A program made the position numbers and the translations under genes. Below are positions 56,270 to 64,000 of a stretch of 64,000 nucleotides of DNA, piece by piece. How positions within the stretch are numbered: position 1 is the stretch's first letter; each line of letters opens with the position of its first letter. A model generated the notes under the pieces. That model was not told the origin of the DNA. It searched no databases and saw only the letters and a list, made by a program, of their open reading frames with translations. This stretch comes from Micromonospora zingiberis (lineage in GTDB: Bacteria; Actinomycetota; Actinomycetes; Mycobacteriales; Micromonosporaceae): NCBI RefSeq assembly GCF_004331455.1, contig NZ_SJJR01000004.1, positions 248,001 through 312,000 of the forward strand, read 5' to 3'.

Positions 56270-56348
56270 AAGATCCGCGCAACTTCGGTGAAGTTGCTGC
56301 CTTGGAGGTACCTGGAGGCAGCAACTTCGGTGAAGTTGCGTGGATCTT
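56270..56348. repeat. nested inverted repeat with CAACTTCGGTGAAGTTG cores
   Basis: Two 32-nt arms (56270-56301 and 56317-56348) are inverted copies with four mismatches. Each arm contains CAACTTCGGTGAAGTTG, itself a 7-bp-arm palindrome. The whole could fold as a long hairpin or as two small ones. It resembles a small palindromic mobile element. Confidence 0.7.
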
Positions 56349-56452
56349 GCGCTCGCCGGGTCAAGCGGGCGTCCGGCATGCCGTGCCGGGGGCCGACGTG
56401 CCCGACGTGCCCCGCGTGCCCGACGTGCCCGGCGAGCCGCGCGTGCGCCGAG

Positions 56453-56555
56453 GGTGCGGGCCCGGCGTGCCGCGCGTGCGTCGGGGGTGCGGGCCCGGCG
56501 TGCCGCGTGTGTGTCGAGGGTGCGGGGGCCCGGCGTGTCGCGTGTGTGCCGGGTC
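56453..56555. repeat. 33-bp tandem repeat, three copies
   Basis: GGTGCGGGCCCGGCGTGCCG... recurs at 56453, 56486 and 56519 with 33-bp period and a few changes per copy, just beyond the pgi stop. Extremely GC-rich and non-coding in appearance; a related GTGCCCGACGTGCC run precedes it at 56398-56440. Confidence 0.65.
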
Positions 56556-56572
56556 GGGGGGTTGGCGGGGGG

Positions 56573-58207
56573 TCAGGGGCGGTTGCGTTGGGTGCGGTAG
56601 TGGCGGATCAGGGCGGCGGTGGAGGAGTCCAGGGTGGTCAGGTCGGGCTGGTCGGCGGTGAGGAGGGGGGCTAGGTGGTTGGCCATGACCTTGCCGAGTT
56701 CGACGCCCCACTGGTCGAAGGGGTTGATGTCCCAGATGGCGCCCTCGGTGAGGACGATGTGCTCGTAGAGGGCGACCAGTTGGCCGAGGGTGGCGGGGGT
56801 GAGGCGGTCGGCCACGATCGAGGTGGTGGGGTGGTTGCCGGCCATCACCCGGTGCGGCACGAGTTCCGCCGGGGTGCCTTCGGCGGCGACCTGCTCGGCG
56901 GTGCGGCCGAAGGCCAGTGCCGCGGTCTGGGCGAAGAAGTTCGACATGAACAGGTCGTGCATGTCGCCGATGTCGTGGTTGGGTTCGCTGAACGCGATGA
57001 AGTCCGCCGGGACCAGCCGGGTGCCCTGGTGCAAGAGCTGGTAGAAGGCGTGTTGACCGTTGGTGCCGGGCTCGCCCCAGAAGATCTCCCCGGTGTCGTA
57101 CGAGACCGGCTGGCCGTCGGTGCGTACGGACTTGCCGTTGCTCTCCATGGTCAACTGCTGGAGGTACGCCGGGAACCGGTGCAGGTACTGCGAGTACGGC
57201 AGCACGGCGTGGGTCTGCGCGCCGAGGAAGTTGGTGTACCAGACGTTGAGCAGGCCGAGCAGGACCGGCGCGTTGCGGGCCGGTGGTGCGGTGCGGAAGT
57301 GCTCGTCGACGGCGTGGTAGCCGGCCAGCAACTCGTCGAAGCGGGCCGGTCCGATGGAGAGCATGACCGCCAGCCCCACCGCCGAGGGCAGCGAGTACCG
57401 GCCGCCCACCCAGTCCCAGAAGCCGAACATGTTGGCCGGGTCGATGCCGAAGTCGGCCACCCGCTGGGCGTTGGTGCTGACCGCGACGAAGTGCTTGGCC
57501 ACCGCCTGCTCGTCGGCGTCGAGCCCGGCCAGCAGCCAGCGCCGCGCCTGGTGCGCGTTGGCCAGGGTTTCCTGGGTGGAGAAGGTCTTCGACACCACCA
57601 CGAACAGGGTGGTCGCCGGGTCCAGGTCGGCGGTGGTGTCGTGGATGTCGGTCGGGTCGATGTTCGACACGAAGCGGCAGCTGATGCCCGCGTCGCGGTA
57701 CGCCTTCAGCGCCTCGTACGCCATCACCGGCCCCAGGTCGGAACCACCGATGCCGATGTTGACCACGGTGCGGATCCGCTCGCCGGTGTGCCCGCGCCAC
57801 TGACCTGCGCGCACCTGCTCGGCGAACTCGGCCATCCGCCGCAGTACGGCGTGCACGTCGGCCACCACGTCCTGGCCGTCCACGGTCAGCGTGGCGTCCT
57901 GCGGTAGCCGCAGCGCGGTGTGCAGCACGGCCCGGTCCTCGGTGCCGTTGATGTGGCTGCCGGCGAACATCGCGGCGATCCGGTCGGCCAGCCCGACCCG
58001 CTCGGCCAGCGCGGTCAGCAACGCCACCGTCTCGTCGGTGACCAGGTTCTTGCTGTAGTCGACGTAGAGGTCGCCCACCTCGACGGTCAACCGTTCGCCC
58101 CGTCCGGGGTCGGTGGCGAACAGGTCCCGCAGATGCGTCGCGCGGATCTCGTCGGCGTGCTTGCGCAGGGCCTGCCACTCGTCGGTGGTGGTGACGTCCG
58201 CAGCCAT
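56573..58207 (-). CDS. pgi: glucose-6-phosphate isomerase
   Basis: 544 residues, full length; ATG 58207 with GAGGAG upstream (spacing rather long). It interconverts glucose-6-phosphate and fructose-6-phosphate in glycolysis. Clear motifs: [73 protein letters not shown] and [12 protein letters not shown]. Divergent from zwf (220 nt between starts), pairing two enzymes that share glucose-6-phosphate. Confidence 0.98.
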   Translation of the reverse strand: MAADVTTTDEWQALRKHADEIRATHLRDLFATDPGRGERLTVEVGDLYVDYSKNLVTDETVALLTALAERVGLADRIAAMFAGSHINGTEDRAVLHTALRLPQDATLTVDGQDVVADVHAVLRRMAEFAEQVRAGQWRGHTGERIRTVVNIGIGGSDLGPVMAYEALKAYRDAGISCRFVSNIDPTDIHDTTADLDPATTLFVVVSKTFSTQETLANAHQARRWLLAGLDADEQAVAKHFVAVSTNAQRVADFGIDPANMFGFWDWVGGRYSLPSAVGLAVMLSIGPARFDELLAGYHAVDEHFRTAPPARNAPVLLGLLNVWYTNFLGAQTHAVLPYSQYLHRFPAYLQQLTMESNGKSVRTDGQPVSYDTGEIFWGEPGTNGQHAFYQLLHQGTRLVPADFIAFSEPNHDIGDMHDLFMSNFFAQTAALAFGRTAEQVAAEGTPAELVPHRVMAGNHPTTSIVADRLTPATLGQLVALYEHIVLTEGAIWDINPFDQWGVELGKVMANHLAPLLTADQPDLTTLDSSTAALIRHYRTQRNRP

Positions 58208-58427
58208 CGGATCGATCGTCTCCTCGCAGGGTCGGCACGCCGCCGGCATCGTCCGGCCGGCGGGTGAGACCAGCCTGCCACACGAAGATCGGCGCGCGAG
58301 CCGGACGCCGGTGACTGGTCACCGTCGGCGGCCGGCCGGTCACGGCGGTGGCCGGCGGGTCATCCGAAGTGGTGGCCGCCCCGGGCCCGGTGACGTGGCC
58401 GGCGCGGCGGCAGGGCATGGTGGAGTC

Positions 58428-59867
58428 ATGACGACGCCGGCCCCGAGTGCACCCATCGCCGCCTCCGCGACCACCCCGTCCGCCGCCCCCGTACGGCAGA
58501 CGCTGCTGGTGCTCGGCGCCAGCGGCGACCTGACCGGACGGCTGCTGCTGCCCGGGTTGGGCCGGTTGCTGGCCACCGGCGCGGTGCCCGAACTGCGGCT
58601 GATCGGCTGCGGAATGGACGACTGGGACGACGAGCGCTGGCGCCGCCGGGTGGCGGAGTCCTTCGCCTCGGTCCACGCCGACGGGCCGCACGAGACCGAG
58701 GTGCTGCGCGCCAGCCGGTACGCCCGCGCGGACGTGACCAGTGAGGACGACCTGCGGCGGCTGTTGCGCGACTGCGCGGGACCGCTGGTGATCTTCTTCG
58801 CGTTGCCGCCCCTGGTGACCGCCCGCTCGGCGGCGGCGCTGGCCCGGATCGGCCTGCCGCCCGGTACCCGGCTGATGCTGGAGAAGCCGTTCGGCGTGGA
58901 CCGGGTGTCGGCCCGTTCGCTCAACGCGCTGCTGGCCACCCTGGTGCCGGAGGAGCAGGTCCACCGGATCGACCACTTCCTCGGCAAGTCGACGGTGCTG
59001 AATCTGCTCGGCCTGCGGTTCGCCAACCGGATCTTCGAGCCGGTGCTCAACTCCACGCATGTGGCCTGCGTGGACATCGTCTTCGACGAGACCCTGGGGC
59101 TGGAGGGCCGGGCCGGCTACTACGACGGTGCCGGCGCGCTGGTGGACATGGTGCAGAGCCACCTGCTCCAGGTGCTCGCCCTGCTCGCCATGGACCCACC
59201 GCCGACGCTGCGGGCGCAGGAGCTGCGGGGCCGCAAGGCCCAGGTGTTGCGGGCCACCCGGCTGTGGCGCGACGACCCGGCGGCGGCCAGCCGGCGGGCC
59301 CGGTACACGGCGGGTGAGGTCGACGGGCGACAGCTGCCGAACTACGTCGACGAGCCGGGAGTCGATCCGGCCCGCCACACGGAGACGCTCGCCGAGCTGG
59401 TGCTGACCGTGGACACCTGGCGCTGGGCCGGGGTGCCGTTCCGGCTGCGCTCCGGCAAGGCGACGGCCGGCGTACGCAAGGAAGCGATCATCACCTTCAA
59501 GCAGCCGGCCCGGGTGCCCGAGGGGCTGACCGGCTACGAGCATCCGGACCGGTTGCGGATCGGTTTCGGGCCGGACCGGCTCGGTCTCGACCTGAACATC
59601 AACGGCCCGGGCGATCCCTTCGACCTGGATCAGGTCCGGTTGACGGCGGATTTCGGCCCGGGTGACCTGCCGGCGTACGGCGAGGTGTTGCGGGGCGCGT
59701 TCGAGGGGGATCCGACCCTGTCGGTGCGGGGCGACGTCGCCGAGGAGTGTTGGCGCATCGTCGAGCCGGTGCTGGCGGCCTGGAAGGCGGACGCGGTGCC
59801 GTTGCAGGAGTATCCGGCGGGGTCCGTCGGGCCGGACGACTCCCTGCTCGGCCCGGTGACCGGATGA
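58428..59867 (+). CDS. zwf: glucose-6-phosphate dehydrogenase
   Basis: 479 residues; ATG 58428 with GGTGGAG. It oxidises glucose-6-phosphate to 6-phosphogluconolactone, supplying NADPH. Nucleotide-binding GASGDLTGRLLLPGL, EKPFGVD, and the substrate site RIDHFLGKSTVLNLLGLRFAN (usual RIDHYLGKE) with ARXIFEPVLN-type continuation are present. The Tyr to Phe and Glu to Ser changes in this site mark a divergent subgroup, so it may be a second, specialised copy. A 20-residue Ala/Pro/Thr-rich N-terminal extension precedes the fold. Confidence 0.93.
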   Translation: MTTPAPSAPIAASATTPSAAPVRQTLLVLGASGDLTGRLLLPGLGRLLATGAVPELRLIGCGMDDWDDERWRRRVAESFASVHADGPHETEVLRASRYARADVTSEDDLRRLLRDCAGPLVIFFALPPLVTARSAAALARIGLPPGTRLMLEKPFGVDRVSARSLNALLATLVPEEQVHRIDHFLGKSTVLNLLGLRFANRIFEPVLNSTHVACVDIVFDETLGLEGRAGYYDGAGALVDMVQSHLLQVLALLAMDPPPTLRAQELRGRKAQVLRATRLWRDDPAAASRRARYTAGEVDGRQLPNYVDEPGVDPARHTETLAELVLTVDTWRWAGVPFRLRSGKATAGVRKEAIITFKQPARVPEGLTGYEHPDRLRIGFGPDRLGLDLNINGPGDPFDLDQVRLTADFGPGDLPAYGEVLRGAFEGDPTLSVRGDVAEECWRIVEPVLAAWKADAVPLQEYPAGSVGPDDSLLGPVTG

Positions 59868-60062
59868 CGGCCGCCCCGAGAGCACTTCACCTTGGGTGAT
59901 TGACTGATCTCTCTCAGCTACTTTTCAGCTTGCGCTGCTAGCTTCCGGGCACGACGGGATCCATCATGGACGGCGCTGATCCCGTTACGGCACAACGGTT
60001 TGGCGTGGAACTTTCACGTCCGGGCCGGGAATCGCCCCCACCCGCTGTCGAGGGAGAAGCTC

Positions 60063-61208
60063 GTGGTGTTCAAGAAGATGCTGGGTGCGTTCGGGATCGG
60101 GGCGCCCAGCGTCGACACGGTCCTGTCCAATCCGAGCACCCGGCCGGGGCTGATGCTCGCCGGGCAGGTGAACCTGACCGGTGGCAGCCAGGACGTGGAG
60201 ATCGATCATGTGGCCGTCGGTCTGGTCACCCGGGTCGAGGTCGACGGCGCGGAGGTCGAGCACGAGGCGGCGGTGGAGTTCCACCGGGTCATGGTGGCCG
60301 GTGGCCTGCGCCTGGCGCAGGGGCAGCAGCTGACCCTGCCGTTCCAGTTTCCGGTGCCGGTGCAGACGCCGGTGACCGACATCTACGGGCAGCGCCTGCC
60401 CGGCATGTCCCTGGGCCTGCGTACCGAGGTGGCCATCCGGGGCGCGGTCGACAAGGGCGACCTGGACCCGGTGTACGTGCACCCGCTGCCGGTGCAGGAG
60501 CGGATCCTTGCCGCGTTCGGTCAACTCGGCTTCCAGTTCAAGGGCGCCGACCTGGAGCACGGGCAGATCGCCGGGGCGCACCAGGCGCTGCCGTTCTACC
60601 AGGAGATCGAGTACTTCGCCGCACCCCAGTACGCCCATGAGGTGAGCGAGGTCGAGCTGACGTTCCTCGCCGACGAGCAGGGTGTCGACATCGTCCTGGA
60701 GTTCGATCGCCCGGGCGGCCTCTTCACCGCCGGCCACGACTCGTACGGCCGGTACCGCGTGCCGCACGCCGAGGCGGATCGCGTGGACTGGGCCGCCGAG
60801 GTCGACCGGTGGATCCGCGAGGCGCTGGAGCAGCGCCGCGCCCTGTACCCCGGCCAGCCGGCTTACGCCCAGCCCGGCTACGCCCAGCCGGGTTACGCCC
60901 AGCCCGGCTATGGGCAGCCCGGCTATGGCCAGCCGGGTTATGGGCAGCCGGGCTATGGCCAGCCGGGTTATGGGCAGCCGGGTTACGGCCAGTTCGGGGC
61001 GCCGGGTGGGTATCCGCCGCACCAGCCGGCGTACGGCCACCACCAGGAGCAGCCCGAGCAGCGTGGGCCGGGGATGGGCGCGCTGGCCGCCGGGGTGGTC
61101 GGTGGCGCGGCGCTCGGCTTCGCCGGCGGGATGATCGCCGACGAGGTCTTCGACTCCTTCGGTGGCGACGACGGTGCCGAGGCCGAGGGCGGGGGCGACG
61201 AGGAGTAG
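60063..61208 (+). CDS. spo0M: Spo0M-like sporulation-control protein with QPGYG repeat tail
   Basis: 381 residues; GTG 60063 with GAGGGAG upstream. Residues 1-~255 form the arrestin-like Spo0M domain ([57 protein letters not shown]). Then comes a Y(A/G)QPG repeat region (ten units), a Gly-rich hydrophobic stretch ([20 protein letters not shown]) and an acidic C-terminus. In Bacillus, Spo0M affects sporulation and cytoskeletal interactions. The low-complexity tail and possible membrane-inserting segment suggest a membrane-associated or condensate-forming variant (inference). Confidence 0.9.
   Translation: MVFKKMLGAFGIGAPSVDTVLSNPSTRPGLMLAGQVNLTGGSQDVEIDHVAVGLVTRVEVDGAEVEHEAAVEFHRVMVAGGLRLAQGQQLTLPFQFPVPVQTPVTDIYGQRLPGMSLGLRTEVAIRGAVDKGDLDPVYVHPLPVQERILAAFGQLGFQFKGADLEHGQIAGAHQALPFYQEIEYFAAPQYAHEVSEVELTFLADEQGVDIVLEFDRPGGLFTAGHDSYGRYRVPHAEADRVDWAAEVDRWIREALEQRRALYPGQPAYAQPGYAQPGYAQPGYGQPGYGQPGYGQPGYGQPGYGQPGYGQFGAPGGYPPHQPAYGHHQEQPEQRGPGMGALAAGVVGGAALGFAGGMIADEVFDSFGGDDGAEAEGGGDEE
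60860..61000 (+). repeat. 15-bp tandem repeat coding Y(A/G)QPG
   Basis: About ten units of GGCTAYGSCCAGCC(C/G)-type 15-bp repeats in the spo0M tail: three YAQPG, six YGQPG, one YGQFG. Synonymous changes (TAC/TAT, GGC/GGT) alternate, showing unit-wise duplication. Copy number is likely variable between strains. Confidence 0.85.
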
Positions 61209-61308
61209 TCCGGGCGGCTGGCCGCCCGACCGGATCGACAGGCCGGAACAGGGCGGCCAGCGGGCCGGAGCGCTCGGCCGTGCGTGGCGGCCACCACATT
61301 CCGCCTTC

Positions 61309-61336
61309 TTGCCATAACTTTGCAACTACGTAAGTA
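61309..61336 (+). promoter_or_regulatory. promoter-like sequence ahead of the peptide ABC genes
   Basis: TTGCCA (61309-61314), 16-nt spacer, TAAGTA (61331-61336) in an AT-rich island. CATAACTT...AAGTATG around a TACGTA centre is an imperfect dyad that could be an operator. The leader to ATG 61458 is then ~115 nt. Confidence 0.5.
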
Positions 61337-61457
61337 TGGCGGGGCGACGGTCCAAGATCGTACGGCCTGGCCCGCACCGTCGTCGGCCGGGCCCGAGGTG
61401 TGCGTACGGGCTGGTCGTCGCGTGTCGTCGTCGTCAGCCGCGAGGAGCCGCCCCGCC

Positions 61458-63044
61458 ATGCCCCGACCGCCTCGTCTCGGGCTGGCCGTCAGCGCCGCCG
61501 TGCTGCTCGCCCTGACCGCCTGCTCCGCACCGACCGCCAACCCGGGCACCGGCAACGGCCCGCTGGTGGTGGCGACCGCGGGGGAGCCGGACACCCTCAA
61601 CCCGGTCCTGAACTACGGCGTCGACGGCGGCTCGCTGATCTTCGACGGGCTGGTCGCCCGGGACGAGCGCAACCAACTCGTACCCGCCCTCGCCGAGGAA
61701 CTGCCCAGCGTCTCGCCGGACGGCCAGACCGTCACCGCGCGGCTGCGCCCGGACGTGCTCTTCCACGACGGCACCCCGCTGACCGCCCAGGACGTCGTCT
61801 TCACCTACCGGGCGGTGCTCGACGAGAAGGTCGACTCCACCCTGCGCTCCGACCTGGACATGCTCGCCTCGGTCGACGCGCCGGACGAGGCCACCGTGGT
61901 CTTCACCCTCCGGTACGCGTACGCCCCGTTCCTCCAGCGGCTCACCCTCGGCATCGTGCCGGCCGGCGCGCTGGCCGGTCAGGACATCAACAAGGCCCCC
62001 TTCAACCGGCAGCCGATCGGCACCGGACCGTACCGGGTCGCCTCGTGGACCCCGGGCGACCGGCTGGTGCTGGCCGCCAACGACCGGTACTGGGCCGGCC
62101 GCCCCGCCAACAACGGCGTGGTGGTCGCCTTCGTACCCGACGACAACGTCCGTGCCCAGCGCACCCGCGCGGGCGAGTTCGACGCCGCCGAACTGCCGCC
62201 CAAGCTGGCCACCGGCTTCGACGCCCAACCCGGCTACCGGGTGCACCGGGCGCCCACCGCCGACTACCGGGGCGTCATGCTGCCGATGGGCAACCCGGTC
62301 ACCGGCGACGTGGCCGTGCGACGCGCCCTCCACGCCGCCGTCGACCGGGCCGCGATGGTCGACGGCGTGCTCGGCGGGGCCGGCGAGCCGGCGTACGGGC
62401 CGGTGCCGCCGTCGTCGGAGTTCGCCGATCCCGCCGTGGCCGGCACCCCGACCGCCGACCCGGCCACCGCGACCGCGACGCTGGACGCCGCCGGCTGGCG
62501 ACCCGGCCCGGACGGCATCCGGGTCAAGGACGGCACCCGGGCCGCCTTCAGCCTGATGTACCCGGCCGCCGACAGCCTGCGCAAGGAACTCGCCCTCGCG
62601 GTCACCGCCGACGCGAAGAAGATCGGCATCGCCATCACCCCCGAGGGGCTCACCTGGGACGCCATCACTCCCCGGATGAAGTCGGACGCACTGATCATGG
62701 GTTACGGCACGCCGTACGACCCGGACTTCGTCTCGTACAAGCTGTTCCACTCCGACTTCGCCGGGCAGGGCTTCTTCAACCCCGGGTCGTACGCCTCCCA
62801 GGTGACCGACCGGGCGTTGCGCGACGGCCGGGCCGAGGCCGACCCGGCGCGGCGCCGGGCCGCCTACGCGACCTTCCAGCAGCAGTTGGCCACCGACGTG
62901 CCGTGGGTGTTCCTCACCTACCTGGAGCACACCTACGTGCTGCGGGACTCGGTGGACGGTGTCGTGGCCCGGGTCGAGCCGCACGAGCACGACGTGGCCA
63001 ACAGCATCTGGTGGAACATCCACACCTGGACCCGGCGATCGTGA
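61458..63044 (+). CDS. peptide/nickel-type ABC substrate-binding lipoprotein
   Basis: 528 residues; ATG 61458 with CGAGGAG upstream. Lipobox ALTACS. Family 5 solute-binding fold: LVVATAGEPDTLNPVLNYG, LIFDGLVARDERNQLVPALA, TARLRPDVLFHDGTPLTAQD, PIGTGPYRVASWTPGDRLVL, YGTPYDPDFVSYKLFHSDFA. It would bind oligopeptides, nickel chelates or similar ligands. First gene of an importer operon, overlapped 4 nt by the permease gene. Confidence 0.94.
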   Translation: MPRPPRLGLAVSAAVLLALTACSAPTANPGTGNGPLVVATAGEPDTLNPVLNYGVDGGSLIFDGLVARDERNQLVPALAEELPSVSPDGQTVTARLRPDVLFHDGTPLTAQDVVFTYRAVLDEKVDSTLRSDLDMLASVDAPDEATVVFTLRYAYAPFLQRLTLGIVPAGALAGQDINKAPFNRQPIGTGPYRVASWTPGDRLVLAANDRYWAGRPANNGVVVAFVPDDNVRAQRTRAGEFDAAELPPKLATGFDAQPGYRVHRAPTADYRGVMLPMGNPVTGDVAVRRALHAAVDRAAMVDGVLGGAGEPAYGPVPPSSEFADPAVAGTPTADPATATATLDAAGWRPGPDGIRVKDGTRAAFSLMYPAADSLRKELALAVTADAKKIGIAITPEGLTWDAITPRMKSDALIMGYGTPYDPDFVSYKLFHSDFAGQGFFNPGSYASQVTDRALRDGRAEADPARRRAAYATFQQQLATDVPWVFLTYLEHTYVLRDSVDGVVARVEPHEHDVANSIWWNIHTWTRRS

Positions 63045-64000
63045 CCGAGCGGATCCGGCGCCGACGGCTGGCCGGAGCCGGTGGCGTGGTACGCCGCCGG
63101 CTGCTGGTGGCCGTCCCGGTGCTCGTCGCCACCAGCGCCGGCATGTTCGCCCTCGGCGCCGCCTCGCCGATCGACCCGGCCCAGCAGTACGCCGGTGCCG
63201 CGGCCTTCACCACCAGCGAGGAGAACCTCGCCCAGATCCGGGCCAACTGGGGCGTCGACGACCCGCTGCCGGTGCAGTACGCCCGCTGGGTGGGCAACCT
63301 GCTCCGGGGCGACCTGGGCTGGTCGACCAGCCGGCACGAGCCGGTGGTCGACGTGTTGGCCGCCCGGGCCGGCTGGACCCTGCTGCTGGTCGGCGCCGCC
63401 CTGGCCGTGGTCCTGGTGGCCAGCCTGCTGCTGGGCACCCTGGCCGCCTACCGGCGGGGCGGCTGGTTCGACCGGGGGTTGCGGGCGAGCGCGTACGCCG
63501 TCCAGTCGGTGCCGGTGTTCTGGCTCGGCCTGGCCGCGATCGCGGTGTTCGCGCTCAGCCTCGGCTGGCTGCCGGCCGGCGGCCTGACCGACATCACCGC
63601 CACCGGCACCGACCCGGCCGACGTGGCCCGGCACCTGATCCTGCCGGTCGGGGTGCTGGCCCTGTCCCAGGTGCCGTGGTTCGTGCTGTTCATCCGCGAC
63701 TCGGTCGCCGACAGCCTGCGCGACGACCACGTGCTGGCCGCGCGGGCCCGTGGCCTGCCCGGGCGCACCGTCCTGTTCGGCCACGCGCTGCGCACCGGAC
63801 TGCTGCCGTTCATCACCCTGATCGGCACCCACCTGCCGGAGATCGTGGGCGGCGCGGTGCTGGTGGAGACCGTGTTCTCGCTGCCCGGCCTGGGCGCGGT
63901 GACCGTGCAGGCCGCGCTGGGCAGCGACTTCCCGCTGCTGGCGGCGACCACGCTGGCCACCACCGTCGTGGTGCTGACCGCGAACCTCGCCACCGACCTC
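63041..64000 (+). CDS. DppB-type ABC permease, 5' part
   Basis: GTG 63041 overlaps the preceding stop (GTGA). 320 codons are visible and the frame is still open at the window edge. N-terminal helix RRRLLVAVPVLVATSAGMFA, external loop with NWGVDDPLPVQYARWVGNLL and GDLGWSTSRHEPV, and the DppB coupling region DDHVLAARARGLPGRTVLFGHALR. Partner of the binding lipoprotein; DppC- and ATPase-type genes are expected just beyond the window. Confidence 0.95.
   Translation, partial: MTERIRRRRLAGAGGVVRRRLLVAVPVLVATSAGMFALGAASPIDPAQQYAGAAAFTTSEENLAQIRANWGVDDPLPVQYARWVGNLLRGDLGWSTSRHEPVVDVLAARAGWTLLLVGAALAVVLVASLLLGTLAAYRRGGWFDRGLRASAYAVQSVPVFWLGLAAIAVFALSLGWLPAGGLTDITATGTDPADVARHLILPVGVLALSQVPWFVLFIRDSVADSLRDDHVLAARARGLPGRTVLFGHALRTGLLPFITLIGTHLPEIVGGAVLVETVFSLPGLGAVTVQAALGSDFPLLAATTLATTVVVLTANLATDL

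Noticed and set aside
56453..56555. 33-bp repeats as a CRISPR array
   Set aside because: The repeats are contiguous without unique spacers, not palindromic in the CRISPR manner, and there are no cas genes.
60724..61377. Minus-strand frame across the QPGYG repeat
   Set aside because: Open only because of the repetitive GC-rich coding strand; composition is Arg/Ala/Pro-biased with no domain.

Overview
The window is very GC-rich with dense, strongly GC3-biased genes, many GTG starts and short ATGA/GTGA overlaps. It encodes an AfsR/SARP-type regulator, a spore-associated protein, Spo0M, an F420-dependent (PPOX-type) protein, a furA-katG pair and CBM2-tagged xylanases. This fits a soil actinomycete; Micromonosporaceae, probably Micromonospora, is my inference from gene style and from the AGGAAGGGGCCCCTTCCT-type hairpins. 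No rRNA, tRNA, CRISPR, phage or transposase genes were seen.

Layout. 1-9 kb: the 3' part of a large SARP/NB-ARC/TPR regulator, a secreted SapA-like protein, a NarL-type two-component pair with a membrane protein, then two overlapping lipoprotein genes. 10-15.6 kb: furA-katG (apparently leaderless furA), a DUF2332 protein and a secreted subtilase. 15.7-23.4 kb: a translationally coupled three-gene membrane operon of unknown function, MOSC and DUF952 proteins, an ECF sigma factor with a probable membrane anti-sigma partner, a Tat-type lipoprotein, a roadblock protein and a DUF2267 protein. 23.5-43.6 kb: a glucuronoxylan utilisation region with GH67 alpha-glucuronidase, a six-gene minus-strand operon (GH3, two permeases, binding lipoprotein, GH39, DUF624), a divergent LacI regulator with an acetyl-xylan-esterase-like gene, a secreted GH10-CBM2 xylanase, a secreted ricin-type/beta-helix protein and a secreted CE1-like esterase with CBM2. 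43.7-47.5 kb: a GT87-type membrane glycosyltransferase, a royal-jelly-like secreted-fold protein and a zinc-ribbon-STAS protein. 47.6-54 kb: BON protein, HK/OmpR regulator/HtrA-type protease operon and MoxR-DUF58-VWA operon. 54.3-56.6 kb: an F420 protein followed by a decayed, repeat-rich stretch with a truncated regulator. 56.6-64 kb: divergent pgi and zwf, spo0M with a QPGYG-repeat tail, and the start of a peptide/nickel-type ABC importer that runs off the window.

How the genes work together. Secreted GH10 xylanase and esterases would cut acetylated glucuronoxylan outside the cell. The binding protein and two permeases of the LplA/LplB/YtcP type would import (aldourono-)xylo-oligosaccharides, powered by an ATPase not encoded here (presumably a shared MsiK-like one). 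GH67, GH3, GH39 and the acetyl esterase finish degradation inside. The LacI protein probably represses the cluster through CGAAA-N-TTTCG palindromes found on both sides of the divergent promoter region. The most curious uncharacterised parts are the 15.7-18.4 kb membrane operon, the lipoprotein pair behind a leader hairpin, the double CGGGTACCCG element ahead of moxR, and the perfect 24-bp inverted repeat at 54.76 kb.
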